Below are positions 48,360-56,064 of a stretch of DNA of 64,000 nucleotides, piece by piece. Origin of the DNA: Actinoallomurus soli (GTDB lineage Bacteria > Actinomycetota > Actinomycetes > Streptosporangiales > Streptosporangiaceae); NCBI RefSeq assembly GCF_024055715.1, contig NZ_JAMXMV010000005.1:310001-374000 (forward strand). The letters run 5' to 3'. How positions within the stretch are numbered: position 1 is the first letter of the stretch; the number at the start of each line of letters is the position of its first letter. A program made the position numbers and the translations under genes. The notes below the pieces were generated by a model. It was not told the DNA's origin, made no database searches, and saw nothing but the letters and a program-made list of their open reading frames with translations.

Positions 48360-49513
48360 TTTCTGTCTCCGATCGCGCGCTGGTACTCCGCCAGCGCCGC
48401 CGTGGATCGCCGCAGGTCGCAGGGGGAGGTCCAGAGCAGGTCGTAGGCCCGCTGGTAGAGCGCCGTCAGCTCGGGGTCCTCCAGGCCGCCGAGCCGCCCG
48501 GCCTTCGCGCGGTAGGCGTCGAGCCGGCCGCGCAGCTCGTCCCGACGCTCCAGGAGCCCGGCGATCGTCGCCACGGTCGTCCGCGCCTGGTCGAGGGCGC
48601 TCGCGGCGGCCTCCTCCAGCCGCGCGACGCGCACCGCGACGTCGGTCCACCGGCCCCGTACGGCGCCGAGCGCGGCCAGCCGGTCGGCCAGCGCCGCCGA
48701 CGAGTCCGGCAGGTCCGGCAGCATCGGTGCGGCGATCTTCGCGAGGACCCGGTCGCGCACGGTCCTGGCCTCGTCCTCGGCCGCGCGGATCAGGCCGATC
48801 GTCTCCTCGACGCGCCGCAGCCGCTCGTCGTACTCGGCCCGGACGCGTGCCGCCTCCTCCAGCCGGGAGCGCAGCGCGTCGAGGGCGGCGTCGACGCCGT
48901 CGAAGGCGCCCGGGCCGATCGACAGCGGGTCCGTCCGCACGGTCTCGCGGAGGCCGTCGAGCTCACCCTTCACCCGGTCGTACTCCGGGTCGGGGCCGAG
49001 GGAGTCCAGCATCCCCTCCACGGCCCGTGCGGTCCCGGACGCCCGATCCAGCCGGGTGAGCAGCGCCGACCAGGCGGTGTCCACCTCGGCGATGTCCCGC
49101 GCCGCCTCCTCGTACAGCGCGGTCATCCGGGCCACCACGTCGTCCAGGGACAGGCGCTCGGTGGACGGGCCGAGCAGCGTCCGCCGCTCGAGGGGGATCC
49201 GGGTGGCCAGCTCGATCGACGGGCCGCGCGTCAGGTGTTCGAGCTCGGCGAGCTGCCCCTGGTCCGGCCGGCCGCGTCGCGCCCGGATCTCCTCGGCGCG
49301 GGCGAGCACCCCGCCGTACGCCTCGAACAGCCGCCACAGCGACGCCATCCGGTCGCCGATCACGGCCCAGCGGTCGGCGGTGAGCCCGGTCAGCGGCGCG
49401 CCCTTGAGGAGCTTGTAGCCCTGCTGCGCCTCGAGATCGAGCAGCCCGGCCGTGATGCGGTCCCGCTCGTCGCGCAGGCGGCCGAGGACGCGGTCGACCT
49501 CATCCCGGTTCAC
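48356..49513 (-). CDS. coiled-coil protein opening the kinase operon
   Basis: About 385 aa from GTG 49513 (VNRDEVDRVLGRLRDERDRI); a GTG at 49528 in the same frame is an alternative. The protein is almost wholly helical with heptad-rich segments (LEEAARVRAEYDERLRRVEE, RVARLEEAAASALDQARTTV) and one conserved-looking block GYKLLKGAPLTGLTADRW. There is no TM or enzyme motif and I do not recognise a named family. Its stop overlaps the kinase start (GTGA), so it is tightly coupled and probably a structural or adaptor partner of the kinase. Confidence 0.8.
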   Translation of the reverse strand: MNRDEVDRVLGRLRDERDRITAGLLDLEAQQGYKLLKGAPLTGLTADRWAVIGDRMASLWRLFEAYGGVLARAEEIRARRGRPDQGQLAELEHLTRGPSIELATRIPLERRTLLGPSTERLSLDDVVARMTALYEEAARDIAEVDTAWSALLTRLDRASGTARAVEGMLDSLGPDPEYDRVKGELDGLRETVRTDPLSIGPGAFDGVDAALDALRSRLEEAARVRAEYDERLRRVEETIGLIRAAEDEARTVRDRVLAKIAAPMLPDLPDSSAALADRLAALGAVRGRWTDVAVRVARLEEAAASALDQARTTVATIAGLLERRDELRGRLDAYRAKAGRLGGLEDPELTALYQRAYDLLWTSPCDLRRSTAALAEYQRAIGDRK

Positions 49514-49528
49514 CGGCCCCCGCCCCAC

Positions 49529-49842
49529 TTCTAGCCCGCGCGCGCCGACCCCGGAAAGGGCGCCATGCGGACGAATTTTGCGCTGTTATGGCTTTTTGTC
49601 GGGTGCCTAGTTTTCCCCAAAGCCGGAGCCGTCACAAGCGATCCCGGCGCCATCCCCGAGTGGCCGGGCCGACCGCCCCGCCTTCCACCCCGCCGCCGAG
49701 CGGCGCTCCCATCGGCCGCCTGCGGTGAGCCCGGAATCGTCGGTGAAGAACCGCCCGCACGTTTTGAGGGCCGATGTCACACTTCCGGGACGGCGTCGCT
49801 CTCAGGTGGTGACCCGAATGCCGACGGCAGAAGGAACCCGCC
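49529..49842. other. intergenic region between the kinase operon and the ECF41 sigma gene
   Basis: This 314-bp divergent spacer holds no credible gene. A relatively A+T-rich patch (about 49570-49620) is the best place for the leftward promoter of the seven-gene kinase operon, though no clear -35/-10 pair stands out. An ECF41-type promoter motif for the rightward sigma gene lies at 49775-49797. Short open frames here are antisense or composition-driven. Confidence 0.6.
49775..49797 (+). promoter_or_regulatory. ECF41-type promoter motif
   Basis: TGTCACA (49775-49781) and CGTC (49794-49797), 12 bases apart, match the -35 and -10 elements described for ECF41 sigma factors. The site is 46 bp before the sigma gene's own ATG, implying autoregulation. 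Confidence 0.6.
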
Positions 49843-50841
49843 ATGTCCCACAGCCCTCCCGACCCCGCGCCGAATCCCGCCGTGCCGGACGCGGTGCCGG
49901 ACGCTGCGGTGCCGACTTCCGCCGTGCCCGACTCCGCCGCCGCGGCCGAGTGGGCCACGCGGGCCTTCGTCGACCACCGCGAGCTGCTGTTCTCCGTCGT
50001 CTACACGATGCTCGGCAGCGTCGCCGACACCGAGGACGTGCTGCAGGAGACGTGGCTCGCGTGGCACACCCGCAGCCGCGCGTCCGGTGGCGAGCCGATC
50101 GCGAACCCGCGCGCCTACCTCGTCCGGGTCGCGGTCAACGGGGCGCTGGCCCGGCAGGCGAGCATCAGCCGCCGCCGGGAGGAGTACGTCGGGCCGTGGC
50201 TGCCCGAGCCGATCGCCACCGCGCCGGACGCGGGCGCCGGCGACGCCGCCCACGGCGTCCTGCGCGCCGAGTCGGTGTCGATGGCGCTGCTCGTGGTGCT
50301 GGAGACGCTGTCCCCCCTGGAGCGGGCGGTCTTCGTGCTGCACGAGGTCTTCGGCTACTCGCATCCGGAGACGGCCGCCGCCCTCGGCCGCAGCACCTCG
50401 GCGATCCGGCAACTGGCGCATCGCGCCCGCGAGCACGTGCACGCGCGCCGTCCCCGTTACGAGGCCGACTCGCGCGTACGGCGTCAGGTGACCGAACGGT
50501 TCATCGCCGCCGTGACCGGCGGTGACATCCAGGCGCTCATCCAGGTGCTGTCACCCGACGTGACCCTGTGGGCCGACGGCGGCGGCAAGGCGCGCGCGGC
50601 CGGTCCGCGGCCGCTCCGGGGCCGGGACAGGATCGCCCGCCTGATCGTCGGGGACGCGGCCCGGCATCCCATCCCCGGCCTCACGGTCCGCTACCAGTAC
50701 GTCAACGGCGATCCCTCGGCGGTGCTGCTGTCGGGCGGCGCGGTCCACGCGGTGGTCGTCCTCGACCTGACCGCCGACGGCACTCAGGTGAGCGGCATCT
50801 ACACCGTGACGAACCCGGAAAAACTCTCCCACCTCGGCTGA
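49843..50841 (+). CDS. ECF41 (SigJ-like) RNA polymerase sigma factor
   Basis: A 332-aa sigma factor. After a Pro/Ala-rich N-terminus (~38 residues), sigma2 (RAFVDHRELLFSVVYTMLGS, DTEDVLQETWLAWHTR) and sigma4 (LSPLERAVFVLHEVFGYSHP, STSAIRQLAHRAREHV) are followed by a SnoaL/NTF2-like C-terminal domain. The linker motif WLPEP and the C-terminal DGGGK and NPEKL motifs are the ECF41 hallmarks, where this extension replaces a separate anti-sigma factor. The TGTCACA/CGTC motif upstream fits autoregulation. The neighbour is a DoxX-family gene in place of the more usual COE oxidoreductase. Confidence 0.93.
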   Translation: MSHSPPDPAPNPAVPDAVPDAAVPTSAVPDSAAAAEWATRAFVDHRELLFSVVYTMLGSVADTEDVLQETWLAWHTRSRASGGEPIANPRAYLVRVAVNGALARQASISRRREEYVGPWLPEPIATAPDAGAGDAAHGVLRAESVSMALLVVLETLSPLERAVFVLHEVFGYSHPETAAALGRSTSAIRQLAHRAREHVHARRPRYEADSRVRRQVTERFIAAVTGGDIQALIQVLSPDVTLWADGGGKARAAGPRPLRGRDRIARLIVGDAARHPIPGLTVRYQYVNGDPSAVLLSGGAVHAVVVLDLTADGTQVSGIYTVTNPEKLSHLG

Positions 50842-50872
50842 CCGCCGGGCTCACCGTCTCCAGGAGTCCCCA

Positions 50873-51229
50873 GTGTTCACCGCCTATGTCATCGTCGCCG
50901 CACTCGCCATCGCGGCCAACGGCTTCTCGGGCGTCGCGGCCATCGCCCACTTCAAGCCGATCCTCCCGCCCATGGCCCGGGCCGGGGTGCCGGAGTCGTG
51001 GCTGGCGTTCCCGATCGGCACGTTGAAGCTCGCGGGCGCCGTGGGGCTGCTGCTCGGCCTCGCCGGCGTTCCGCTGATCGGCGCCGCCGCCGCGATCGGG
51101 CTGATCCTCTACTTCGTCTGCGCCCTCTACACCCACATTCGCGCGAGCGACTACTCGGCCCAGTTCGGCCTGGCCAACGGCTTCCTGGCCTTGGCGGTCG
51201 CCGCGCTGGCCCTCGACCTGGCGACCTGA
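50873..51229 (+). CDS. DoxX family membrane protein
   Basis: A 118-aa protein with four membrane segments: MFTAYVIVAALAIAANGFSG, FPIGTLKLAGAVGLLLGLAG, LIGAAAAIGLILYFVCALYT and FGLANGFLALAVAALALDLA. The block AHFKPILPPMARAGVPESWL with LKLAG is typical of DoxX-like proteins, linked to redox stress and quinone or thiol homeostasis. It follows the ECF41 gene by 31 bp in the same direction and is probably its co-transcribed target. The start follows CCAGGAGTCCCCA. The TnpB element begins right after its stop. Confidence 0.85.
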   Translation: MFTAYVIVAALAIAANGFSGVAAIAHFKPILPPMARAGVPESWLAFPIGTLKLAGAVGLLLGLAGVPLIGAAAAIGLILYFVCALYTHIRASDYSAQFGLANGFLALAVAALALDLAT

Positions 51230-51258
51230 CGGACCCCTCGCCGCGTGCATCCGCAGAG

Positions 51259-52554
51259 TCAGCTTCTTGGTCGTGAACGGCTGAGCTTGGAGCCCGGACG
51301 TTCGCACCTCGTTGCGCTCCCCGTCGCGGCTGGGTGTCGCGTCGGGGTCGCATCTCCCCTCGCCCTGCTGTTGGGGCGGGGGACGGGCATGCTGACGAAT
51401 GCCCACGCCACGCACGCCCGTTTCCGGATGTTGGTGGCGGCGATGACGTCGGCGGGGCCAGCGAACCCACACCGGCGGCAACAGAAGACATCCCGGTCGG
51501 GCCGGTTGGCCCGCTCGGTGTGCCCGCACCATGGCACGGGACACCGCTGGGAGGTGTAGGCCGGGTCCACTTCCACGAACGGCACCCCGGCTCGTTGGGC
51601 CTTGTACTGGATGAAGGTGCCGAGTTGGTGGAAGGGCCAGGAGGAGTGCGTGGCCCGCTGGTGCCGCTTGAGCCGTACCCGGTCGCGTATCCCGCTCAGT
51701 TCCTCGAGTGCGATACCGCGTCCGGTGCGTTGGGCATCGGCCACGATTCGCTTACTGATCTTGTGGTTCTCGTTCGAGGCGTGCCGCGCCTCCCGCTGTG
51801 ACCGGCGGGCCAGCCGGCGGGCGGCCGACCGGCTGCCTGCGGCTTTCTTGGCCTGAAGTTCGGCGCGCAACCGGGCCTGCCGGCGGCGGTATCGGGCAAG
51901 GCCCTTGCCCTGGTGGTCGTCTCCGTCGGAGGTGGTGGCCAGGTTCACGATCCCCCGGTCCACTCCGATCCAATCGGCAGGCTCGAACCGCGGGGCTGTT
52001 TGGACGTCACAGGTGGCGATCAGGAAGAACATCCCGTCGCGGTGGACAAGGTCGGTTTCACCCATTCTGTGGGTCGCCAGGAACTTAAGCTGCCCGGGCT
52101 CGCCGGTGAAGGCGATGCTCCGGAGGCGGCCGTGCACCGTCCAGATCGACACGGTCCGGGCGTCCATCTGCCACGATAGGCACCGGTCATCGAACGGCTG
52201 GGCGGCATCGGCCCGCACCATGATGGGCTTGGAGACCGCCTTACGACGCCGCCGAGAGTGCTCACCACCCAGCAGACCAGCCGCGATCTGGGCGTGCAGC
52301 GTCGTGTATGCGTCGGCGACCTTACGGATCACATGCAACGCGGGCTGCGCCGACAGCCCTCGAGCCTTCAACTCCGCGTACACCATCTTCTGCAGCTTCT
52401 GCCGGGCGAACACGCCGCGGGTGAACGCGACCGCCGACACCTCATTCGCCACGGTGTTGCACAGCGACAGGGTCGCCGCCAGTGCCGCCGCCTGCTCAGG
52501 CGTCGGCAGCAGCTTCATCTGCACCGCTAGCTTCACGATCCGTGACGTTATCAT
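51259..52554 (-). CDS. tnpB: IS200/IS605-type TnpB (RNA-guided nuclease family)
   Basis: A 431-aa TnpB/OrfB. The three RuvC carboxylates are intact: Asp in WIGVDRGIVNLAT, Glu in GIALEELSGIRDRV, Asp in GPADVIAATNIRKR. The zinc finger CPVPWCGHTERANRPDR...CCRRCGF precedes the last. The N-terminal HTH region (LLPTPEQAAALAATLSLCNT) is canonical. No tnpA transposase is adjacent, so it is an IS1341-like or domesticated copy. The element's right end must lie within 29 bp of the DoxX stop, and a guide RNA would arise from the 3' end of this gene. ATG 52554. Confidence 0.93.
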   Translation of the reverse strand: MITSRIVKLAVQMKLLPTPEQAAALAATLSLCNTVANEVSAVAFTRGVFARQKLQKMVYAELKARGLSAQPALHVIRKVADAYTTLHAQIAAGLLGGEHSRRRRKAVSKPIMVRADAAQPFDDRCLSWQMDARTVSIWTVHGRLRSIAFTGEPGQLKFLATHRMGETDLVHRDGMFFLIATCDVQTAPRFEPADWIGVDRGIVNLATTSDGDDHQGKGLARYRRRQARLRAELQAKKAAGSRSAARRLARRSQREARHASNENHKISKRIVADAQRTGRGIALEELSGIRDRVRLKRHQRATHSSWPFHQLGTFIQYKAQRAGVPFVEVDPAYTSQRCPVPWCGHTERANRPDRDVFCCRRCGFAGPADVIAATNIRKRACVAWAFVSMPVPRPNSRARGDATPTRHPAATGSATRCERPGSKLSRSRPRS

Positions 52555-52575
52555 TACGATTGGTTGATGTCACGG
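52540..52575. repeat. inverted repeat at the presumed left end of the TnpB element
   Basis: CCGTGAC (52540-52546) and GTCACGG (52569-52575) flank 22 bases that contain the tnpB start codon. IS605-family ends carry imperfect hairpins; this may be the left-end structure or an operator over tnpB. Confidence 0.35.
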
Positions 52576-52626
52576 TGGCGGACGCCAGACCTGAACGTTC
52601 GTCGAGGCCGTACTCGGTGGAGGTGC

Positions 52627-53496
52627 TCACAGCTCGATCACCGTCCTGTCGGGCGCGACCTCGATGCCCAGGGCCGCCAGTGAGGCGTGGGCCGGGGCGG
52701 TGGGGTCGACCAGCGGGTTGGTGTTGTTCAGGTGGGTGTACAGACGGCGCCGGGCCGGCAGCCGCGACAGCGGGCCGGCGGTCCACGTGATCGGCAGGTG
52801 ACCCATCTGGGTCGCGGTCCGGTCCGAGATCCCCATCCGGCGGGGCTCGTCGTCGTCCCAGAACGTGCCGTCGATGATCACGCAGTCCGCCGCCCCGAGG
52901 ACCTTGTCGAGGGCGGGCGACCAGTCGGCCACGCAGGGCGCGTAGACCGCGGTCCGGTCACCGTCGGCGAGGACGAGGGCCACCGACCACGCTCCGTCGG
53001 CGGAGGCGTCCGCGGCGTAGCGCGGCCGCTTGCCCGACACGCGCACGGCCCGCACCGTGACGGCGCCGCCGAGCCGCAGGGGGCGGTCCTCGGGCAGTTC
53101 GTGCCAGGCCAGGCGGGTGTACGGGGCCAGGACGTCGTTCAGGCGGAGCCGGTCGGACAGCGCGCCGGAGACCGCGGGTGTCGCGATGACCTCGATGGAC
53201 GCGGCCTCACGCAGCCGTGCGAGGCCGAGGGTGTGGTCGAGCTCGGCATCCGTGAGGATCACCCCGGCGAGCGGGGTGGCCCGCGAGCCGGGGACCGGCG
53301 TGCCGCAGAACTCGACCTGGTCGGCGATGTCCGGCGTGGCGTTGATGACGAACCATCGGTCGCCGACGCGGACCGCCGCCGAGGCGTGCCGGCGCCGCCG
53401 CTCCGGATGGGAGCGGGCACCGGCGCACCCCGGGCACGCGCAGTTCCACTGGGGCACGCCACCACCGGCGGCCGTGCCGAGGATCTGCAGCAGCAA
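52627..53496 (-). CDS. pqqB: PqqB, pyrroloquinoline quinone biosynthesis metallo-hydrolase
   Basis: A 289-aa metallo-beta-lactamase-fold protein, hydroxylating the Tyr of the PQQ precursor in known systems. MLLQILGTAAGGGVPQWNCA with the CxCPxC zinc knuckle, VILTDAELDHTLGLARLRE, GTFWDDDE, MGHLPI and HLNNTNPL are all PqqB signatures. The start is TTG 53496, five bases after the pqqA stop. No pqqC, pqqD or pqqE is in the window; immediately downstream is the TnpB element. PQQ is a quinone cofactor of periplasmic dehydrogenases, none of which is seen nearby. Confidence 0.92.
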   Translation of the reverse strand: MLLQILGTAAGGGVPQWNCACPGCAGARSHPERRRRHASAAVRVGDRWFVINATPDIADQVEFCGTPVPGSRATPLAGVILTDAELDHTLGLARLREAASIEVIATPAVSGALSDRLRLNDVLAPYTRLAWHELPEDRPLRLGGAVTVRAVRVSGKRPRYAADASADGAWSVALVLADGDRTAVYAPCVADWSPALDKVLGAADCVIIDGTFWDDDEPRRMGISDRTATQMGHLPITWTAGPLSRLPARRRLYTHLNNTNPLVDPTAPAHASLAALGIEVAPDRTVIEL

Positions 53497-53501
53497 CGGT
53501 G

Positions 53502-53624
53502 TTACCGGGTGGAGAGGAAGTACGCGGACGCCTCCATCGGCGTCTCGACGATCTCGTAGTCCGGCTTCCTCCAGGTGGTCTGCTCGCCACCCCGCTGCTT
53601 CCCCTTGCCGTGGATGTCTGCCAT
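53502..53624 (-). CDS. pqqA: PqqA precursor peptide
   Basis: A 40-aa peptide, ADIHGKGKQRGGEQTTWRKP followed by DYEIVETPMEASAYFLSTR. The Glu and Tyr that become PQQ are readable as E-A-S-A-Y (E-x3-Y), preceded by a Trp/Lys/Pro block as in other PqqA peptides. It lies directly upstream of pqqB in the same direction. ATG 53624 is preferred; an ATG three codons upstream abuts the GAAGGG ribosome site too closely. The MEASAY context differs from the common FEVTMY, which is worth checking. Confidence 0.8.
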   Translation of the reverse strand: MADIHGKGKQRGGEQTTWRKPDYEIVETPMEASAYFLSTR

Positions 53625-53953
53625 CGTCACCATCCCTTCGATCGATCGGTGCCTCCGGCGGAGATCGTCACCTGCCCTTGGTAGGACGGGTAAGCCTCCG
53701 AGTCAAGACATTCCCGGCCGCCTTGTGGCCCAGCCCATCCGCTTGAACCCCGCGCTGGGCGGATCCGTACCCCCTGGTGCCCGCCGGCACCGGAACACGG
53801 GAGGGACACGATGAAGCCGCACCCGCGAAGGCGCGCCTCATGGGTCCGCGCGGCCACCGAGGCGCCGGCGTACGCGGCGGCACGCTCCCGGCCCGGCCGC
53901 CGCCGGGTCTATCGTTGATCACCGCGTTCCCGACCGCCCGGAGCACCCCCGCC
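53625..53953. other. intergenic region between pqqA and the ECF sigma gene
   Basis: A 329-bp divergent spacer. Besides the pqqA promoter candidate, an ECF-like pair GAAC (53745-53748) and CGT (53766-53768), 17 bases apart, points rightward. A 35-codon frame at 53811-53918 (MKPHPRRRASWVRAATEAPA...) has a strong GGGAGG, but its composition looks random; I do not call it a gene. The sigma gene could also start earlier than 53954 in this spacer. Confidence 0.45.
53678..53706 (-). promoter_or_regulatory. possible promoter for pqqAB
   Basis: Read on the minus strand, TTGACT (53706-53701) is followed after 17 bases by TACCAA (53683-53678). The -35 is good, the -10 poor. It lies 54 bp upstream of the pqqA ATG. 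Confidence 0.35.
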
Positions 53954-54532
53954 ATGGCCCTTCCCGGAGCGCGCGGCAGGACGAAGGCACGGACCTGGTT
54001 GCGCGCGCTGCGCCCGGTGACCGATGCCGACGACGAGCTGATCATCGCTCGCCTGTACGAGGAGTACCGCGGCCCGCTGCTCGCCTTCGTGATCCGGCAG
54101 ACCGGCGGTGACCTGCAGTGGGCGGAGGACATCGTGCAGGAGACGATGATCCGCGCCTGGCGCAACCTCGACCAGCTGGACGCGGACGCGGCCAGCCTGA
54201 TGCCTTGGCTGGCGACGGTCGCCCGCCGTATCGTCATCGACGAGAGGCGCCGCCGGGGAGCACGGCCCCAGGAGGCGGGCGAGGCCCCTCTGGAAGGGCT
54301 CCAGTCCCCGGACGGCATGGAGGATCTACTGCGCGGCGTGGTCGTATCCGAGGCGTTGCAGGCGCTCAGCCCCGCGCACCGCGAGGTGCTCACCGAGACC
54401 GTGCTGCGCGATCGCACGGTCAACGAGGCCGCCGAGGTGCTCGGCATCCCCGTCGGCACGGTCAAGTCCCGGGTCTACTACGCACTCCGGGCGCTGCGCG
54501 TCGTCCTCGACGAGATGGGGGTGACGCCGTGA
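53954..54532 (+). CDS. ECF-type RNA polymerase sigma factor (SigL-like)
   Basis: A 192-aa sigma factor from ATG 53954; longer in-frame starts exist. Sigma2 is LYEEYRGPLLAFVIRQTGGD with AEDIVQETMIRAWRNLDQLD; sigma4 is LSPAHREVLTETVLRDRTVN with VLGIPVGTVKSRVYYALRAL. The stop overlaps the start of a zinc anti-sigma gene (GTGA), the SigL/RslA-type arrangement of actinobacteria. SigL regulons handle cell-envelope or secreted redox functions; the target here is unknown. An ECF-like promoter pair upstream may reflect autoregulation. Confidence 0.9.
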   Translation: MALPGARGRTKARTWLRALRPVTDADDELIIARLYEEYRGPLLAFVIRQTGGDLQWAEDIVQETMIRAWRNLDQLDADAASLMPWLATVARRIVIDERRRRGARPQEAGEAPLEGLQSPDGMEDLLRGVVVSEALQALSPAHREVLTETVLRDRTVNEAAEVLGIPVGTVKSRVYYALRALRVVLDEMGVTP

Positions 54533-55350
54533 CCGACGATGGGCCCGTTCGGCACACCGACGTCGGAGCGTACGCCCTCGGACTGCTCGAGGAGGACGAC
54601 CGGCGGGCCTTCGAGGCCCACCTGGCCGGCTGCCCCGCGTGCTCGGCCGAGGTGGCCGACCTGACCGGTCTGCGTGAGCTGCTGCTCGCCGCCCGACCTG
54701 TGCCCACGACGACCGAGCCCGGCACGACCGGGTCCGGCACGACCGGGTCCGGCACGGCGGAGACCGCCTCTGCCGCCGGGCGCGGCACGGCGGGAGCGGG
54801 CCAGGCCGGGGGCCCGGCCGATCTCGGGAGTTCGGCGGACGTCGCGAGTCTGCTGCGCCGGCGGAGAGTGGCCGCGCGACGCCGGCGCCGGGGCACCGCG
54901 ATCCTGGGCGCGGCGGCCGGTCTGGCGCTCCTGGCGGGCGGGGCCACCGTCGGCGCCGCCCTGGCCGGGCACGGCGACGGAACGATCACGGCGCACGGCC
55001 ACCCGAACATGCCCGCGGACCTCCTCGGATGGGGCGAGACGCACCGGGCCGTGAACCCCCGTACCGGGGCGAGCGGCATCGTGGCGCTGGAGGTGAAGGC
55101 CTGGGGCACCCACGTCGCCCTCGACCTCGGCGGCATCAGGGGCCCGCTCACCTGCCGGCTCATCGCGGTCGACCGGTCCGGGCAGCGGCACGTGGTGACC
55201 GAGTGGGCCGTGCCGCCCAGGGGCTACGGCGTCGCCGGCTCGCCCGGCCACCTGCAGGTCCACGGCGGTACGGCCGTCCCGCGCCGGGACCTGGACAGGT
55301 TCGACGTGGAGGTGGAGGGCGGCGGCGTCCTCCTGAGCATCCCGGTCTGA
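54529..55350 (+). CDS. membrane zinc anti-sigma factor (RslA-like)
   Basis: A 273-aa single-TM protein. The ZAS motif is complete: His9, then H31-AGC35-PAC38 (H-x3-C-x2-C). A variable linker with GTTGSGTTGSGT repeats and a basic stop-transfer segment leads to the TM (GTAILGAAAGLALLAGGATV, about residue 130). The extracytoplasmic domain (ALEVKAWGTHVALDLGGIRG) resembles other RslA-type sensor domains. It should hold the preceding sigma factor inactive until signal or oxidation releases zinc. The GTG overlaps the sigma stop. Confidence 0.92.
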   Translation: MTDDGPVRHTDVGAYALGLLEEDDRRAFEAHLAGCPACSAEVADLTGLRELLLAARPVPTTTEPGTTGSGTTGSGTAETASAAGRGTAGAGQAGGPADLGSSADVASLLRRRRVAARRRRRGTAILGAAAGLALLAGGATVGAALAGHGDGTITAHGHPNMPADLLGWGETHRAVNPRTGASGIVALEVKAWGTHVALDLGGIRGPLTCRLIAVDRSGQRHVVTEWAVPPRGYGVAGSPGHLQVHGGTAVPRRDLDRFDVEVEGGGVLLSIPV

Positions 55351-55418
55351 CCCGGCATCCCGGTCGGACCGGGGCTCTCCCGTCCGGCCGCGGAACGCGC
55401 CGACGGCCGGAGCGGTGC

Positions 55419-55450
55419 GCGCCCGGGCCGTTCGGAGCGGCCGCCCGGGG
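55419..55450. terminator. imperfect hairpin between the anti-sigma and cvnD genes
   Basis: GCCCGGGCCG and CGGCCGCCCGGG pair with a small bulge across a TTCGGAG loop. It lies between convergent genes and probably terminates one or both. Confidence 0.4.
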
Positions 55451-55464
55451 CCGGCGGCGCGGGC

Positions 55465-56064
55465 CTACACCTCGACGGGCCGCTTCTCCCGGCGCGTCTT
55501 CATGGCGTGCCGGACGAGCGTCACCAGGACGTCTTTGCAGGACTCCTTGTCGCGCGCGTCGCACAACACGATCGGCACCTGCTCCCCGAGGTTGAGCGCC
55601 ATCTCCACCTCGTCCAGCTGGAACCGCCGGGCCCCCTCGAAGCAGTTCACGGCGACGATGAACGGCGTGCCGCGCCGTTCGAAGTAGTCGACCGCGGGGA
55701 AACAGTCGGCCAGCCGCCGGGTGTCGGCGAGGACGACCGCGCCGAGCGCCCCGAGCGTGATCTCGTCCCACATGAACCAGAACCTCTCCTGGCCGGGGGT
55801 GCCGAAGAGGTAGAGGACGAACTCGTCCTTGATCGTGATGCGCCCGAAGTCCATGGCCACCGTGGTCGTGGACTTGGCCTCCACACCCTCGACGTCGTCG
55901 ACGCCGACGCTCTTGTCGGTGAGGAGCTCCTCGGTCCGCAGGGGCTTGGTCTCGGAGACGGTCCCGACCAGGGTCGTCTTTCCCACGCCGAAACCGCCGG
56001 CGACCACTATCTTGGTCGCCTTCGGCAGCCTCCGGCCCCGTCGGTCAAAGCGCCTTGAGTCCAT
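55465..56064 (-). CDS. cvnD: conservon small GTPase-like ATP/GTP-binding protein (CvnD)
   Basis: A 199-aa Ras/MglA-like GTPase of the conservon. P-loop KIVVAGGFGVGKTTLVG (about residues 18-34), switch region TTTVAMDFGRITI, LFGTPGQERFWFMW (G3, DxPGQ-like) and IVAVNCFEGARRF at the NKxD position. Its start overlaps the end of cvnC by 20 bp. Conservons are membrane-associated complexes of kinase-like CvnA, roadblock CvnB, DUF742 CvnC and GTPase CvnD, analogous to eukaryotic G-protein receptors, influencing development and antibiotic production in Streptomyces. Confidence 0.93.
   Translation of the reverse strand: MDSRRFDRRGRRLPKATKIVVAGGFGVGKTTLVGTVSETKPLRTEELLTDKSVGVDDVEGVEAKSTTTVAMDFGRITIKDEFVLYLFGTPGQERFWFMWDEITLGALGAVVLADTRRLADCFPAVDYFERRGTPFIVAVNCFEGARRFQLDEVEMALNLGEQVPIVLCDARDKESCKDVLVTLVRHAMKTRREKRPVEV

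Noticed and set aside
44869-48650. Longer frames upstream of the PP2C (to 46338) and the kinase (to 48650)
   Set aside because: They run antisense or out of frame through neighbouring genes; zinc-ribbon homology and GTG starts at 45867 and 48359 fit the overlaps.
3249-51245. Identical 16-mer CTGACGGACCCCTCGC after the PaaX stop (~3249) and after the DoxX stop (~51228)
   Set aside because: No flanking similarity and no structure; most likely coincidence at stop codons.
53811-53918. 35-codon frame with a strong Shine-Dalgarno between pqqA and the sigma gene
   Set aside because: Arg/Ala/Pro-rich composition looks like chance coding in G+C-rich DNA; kept only as a note in the spacer entry.
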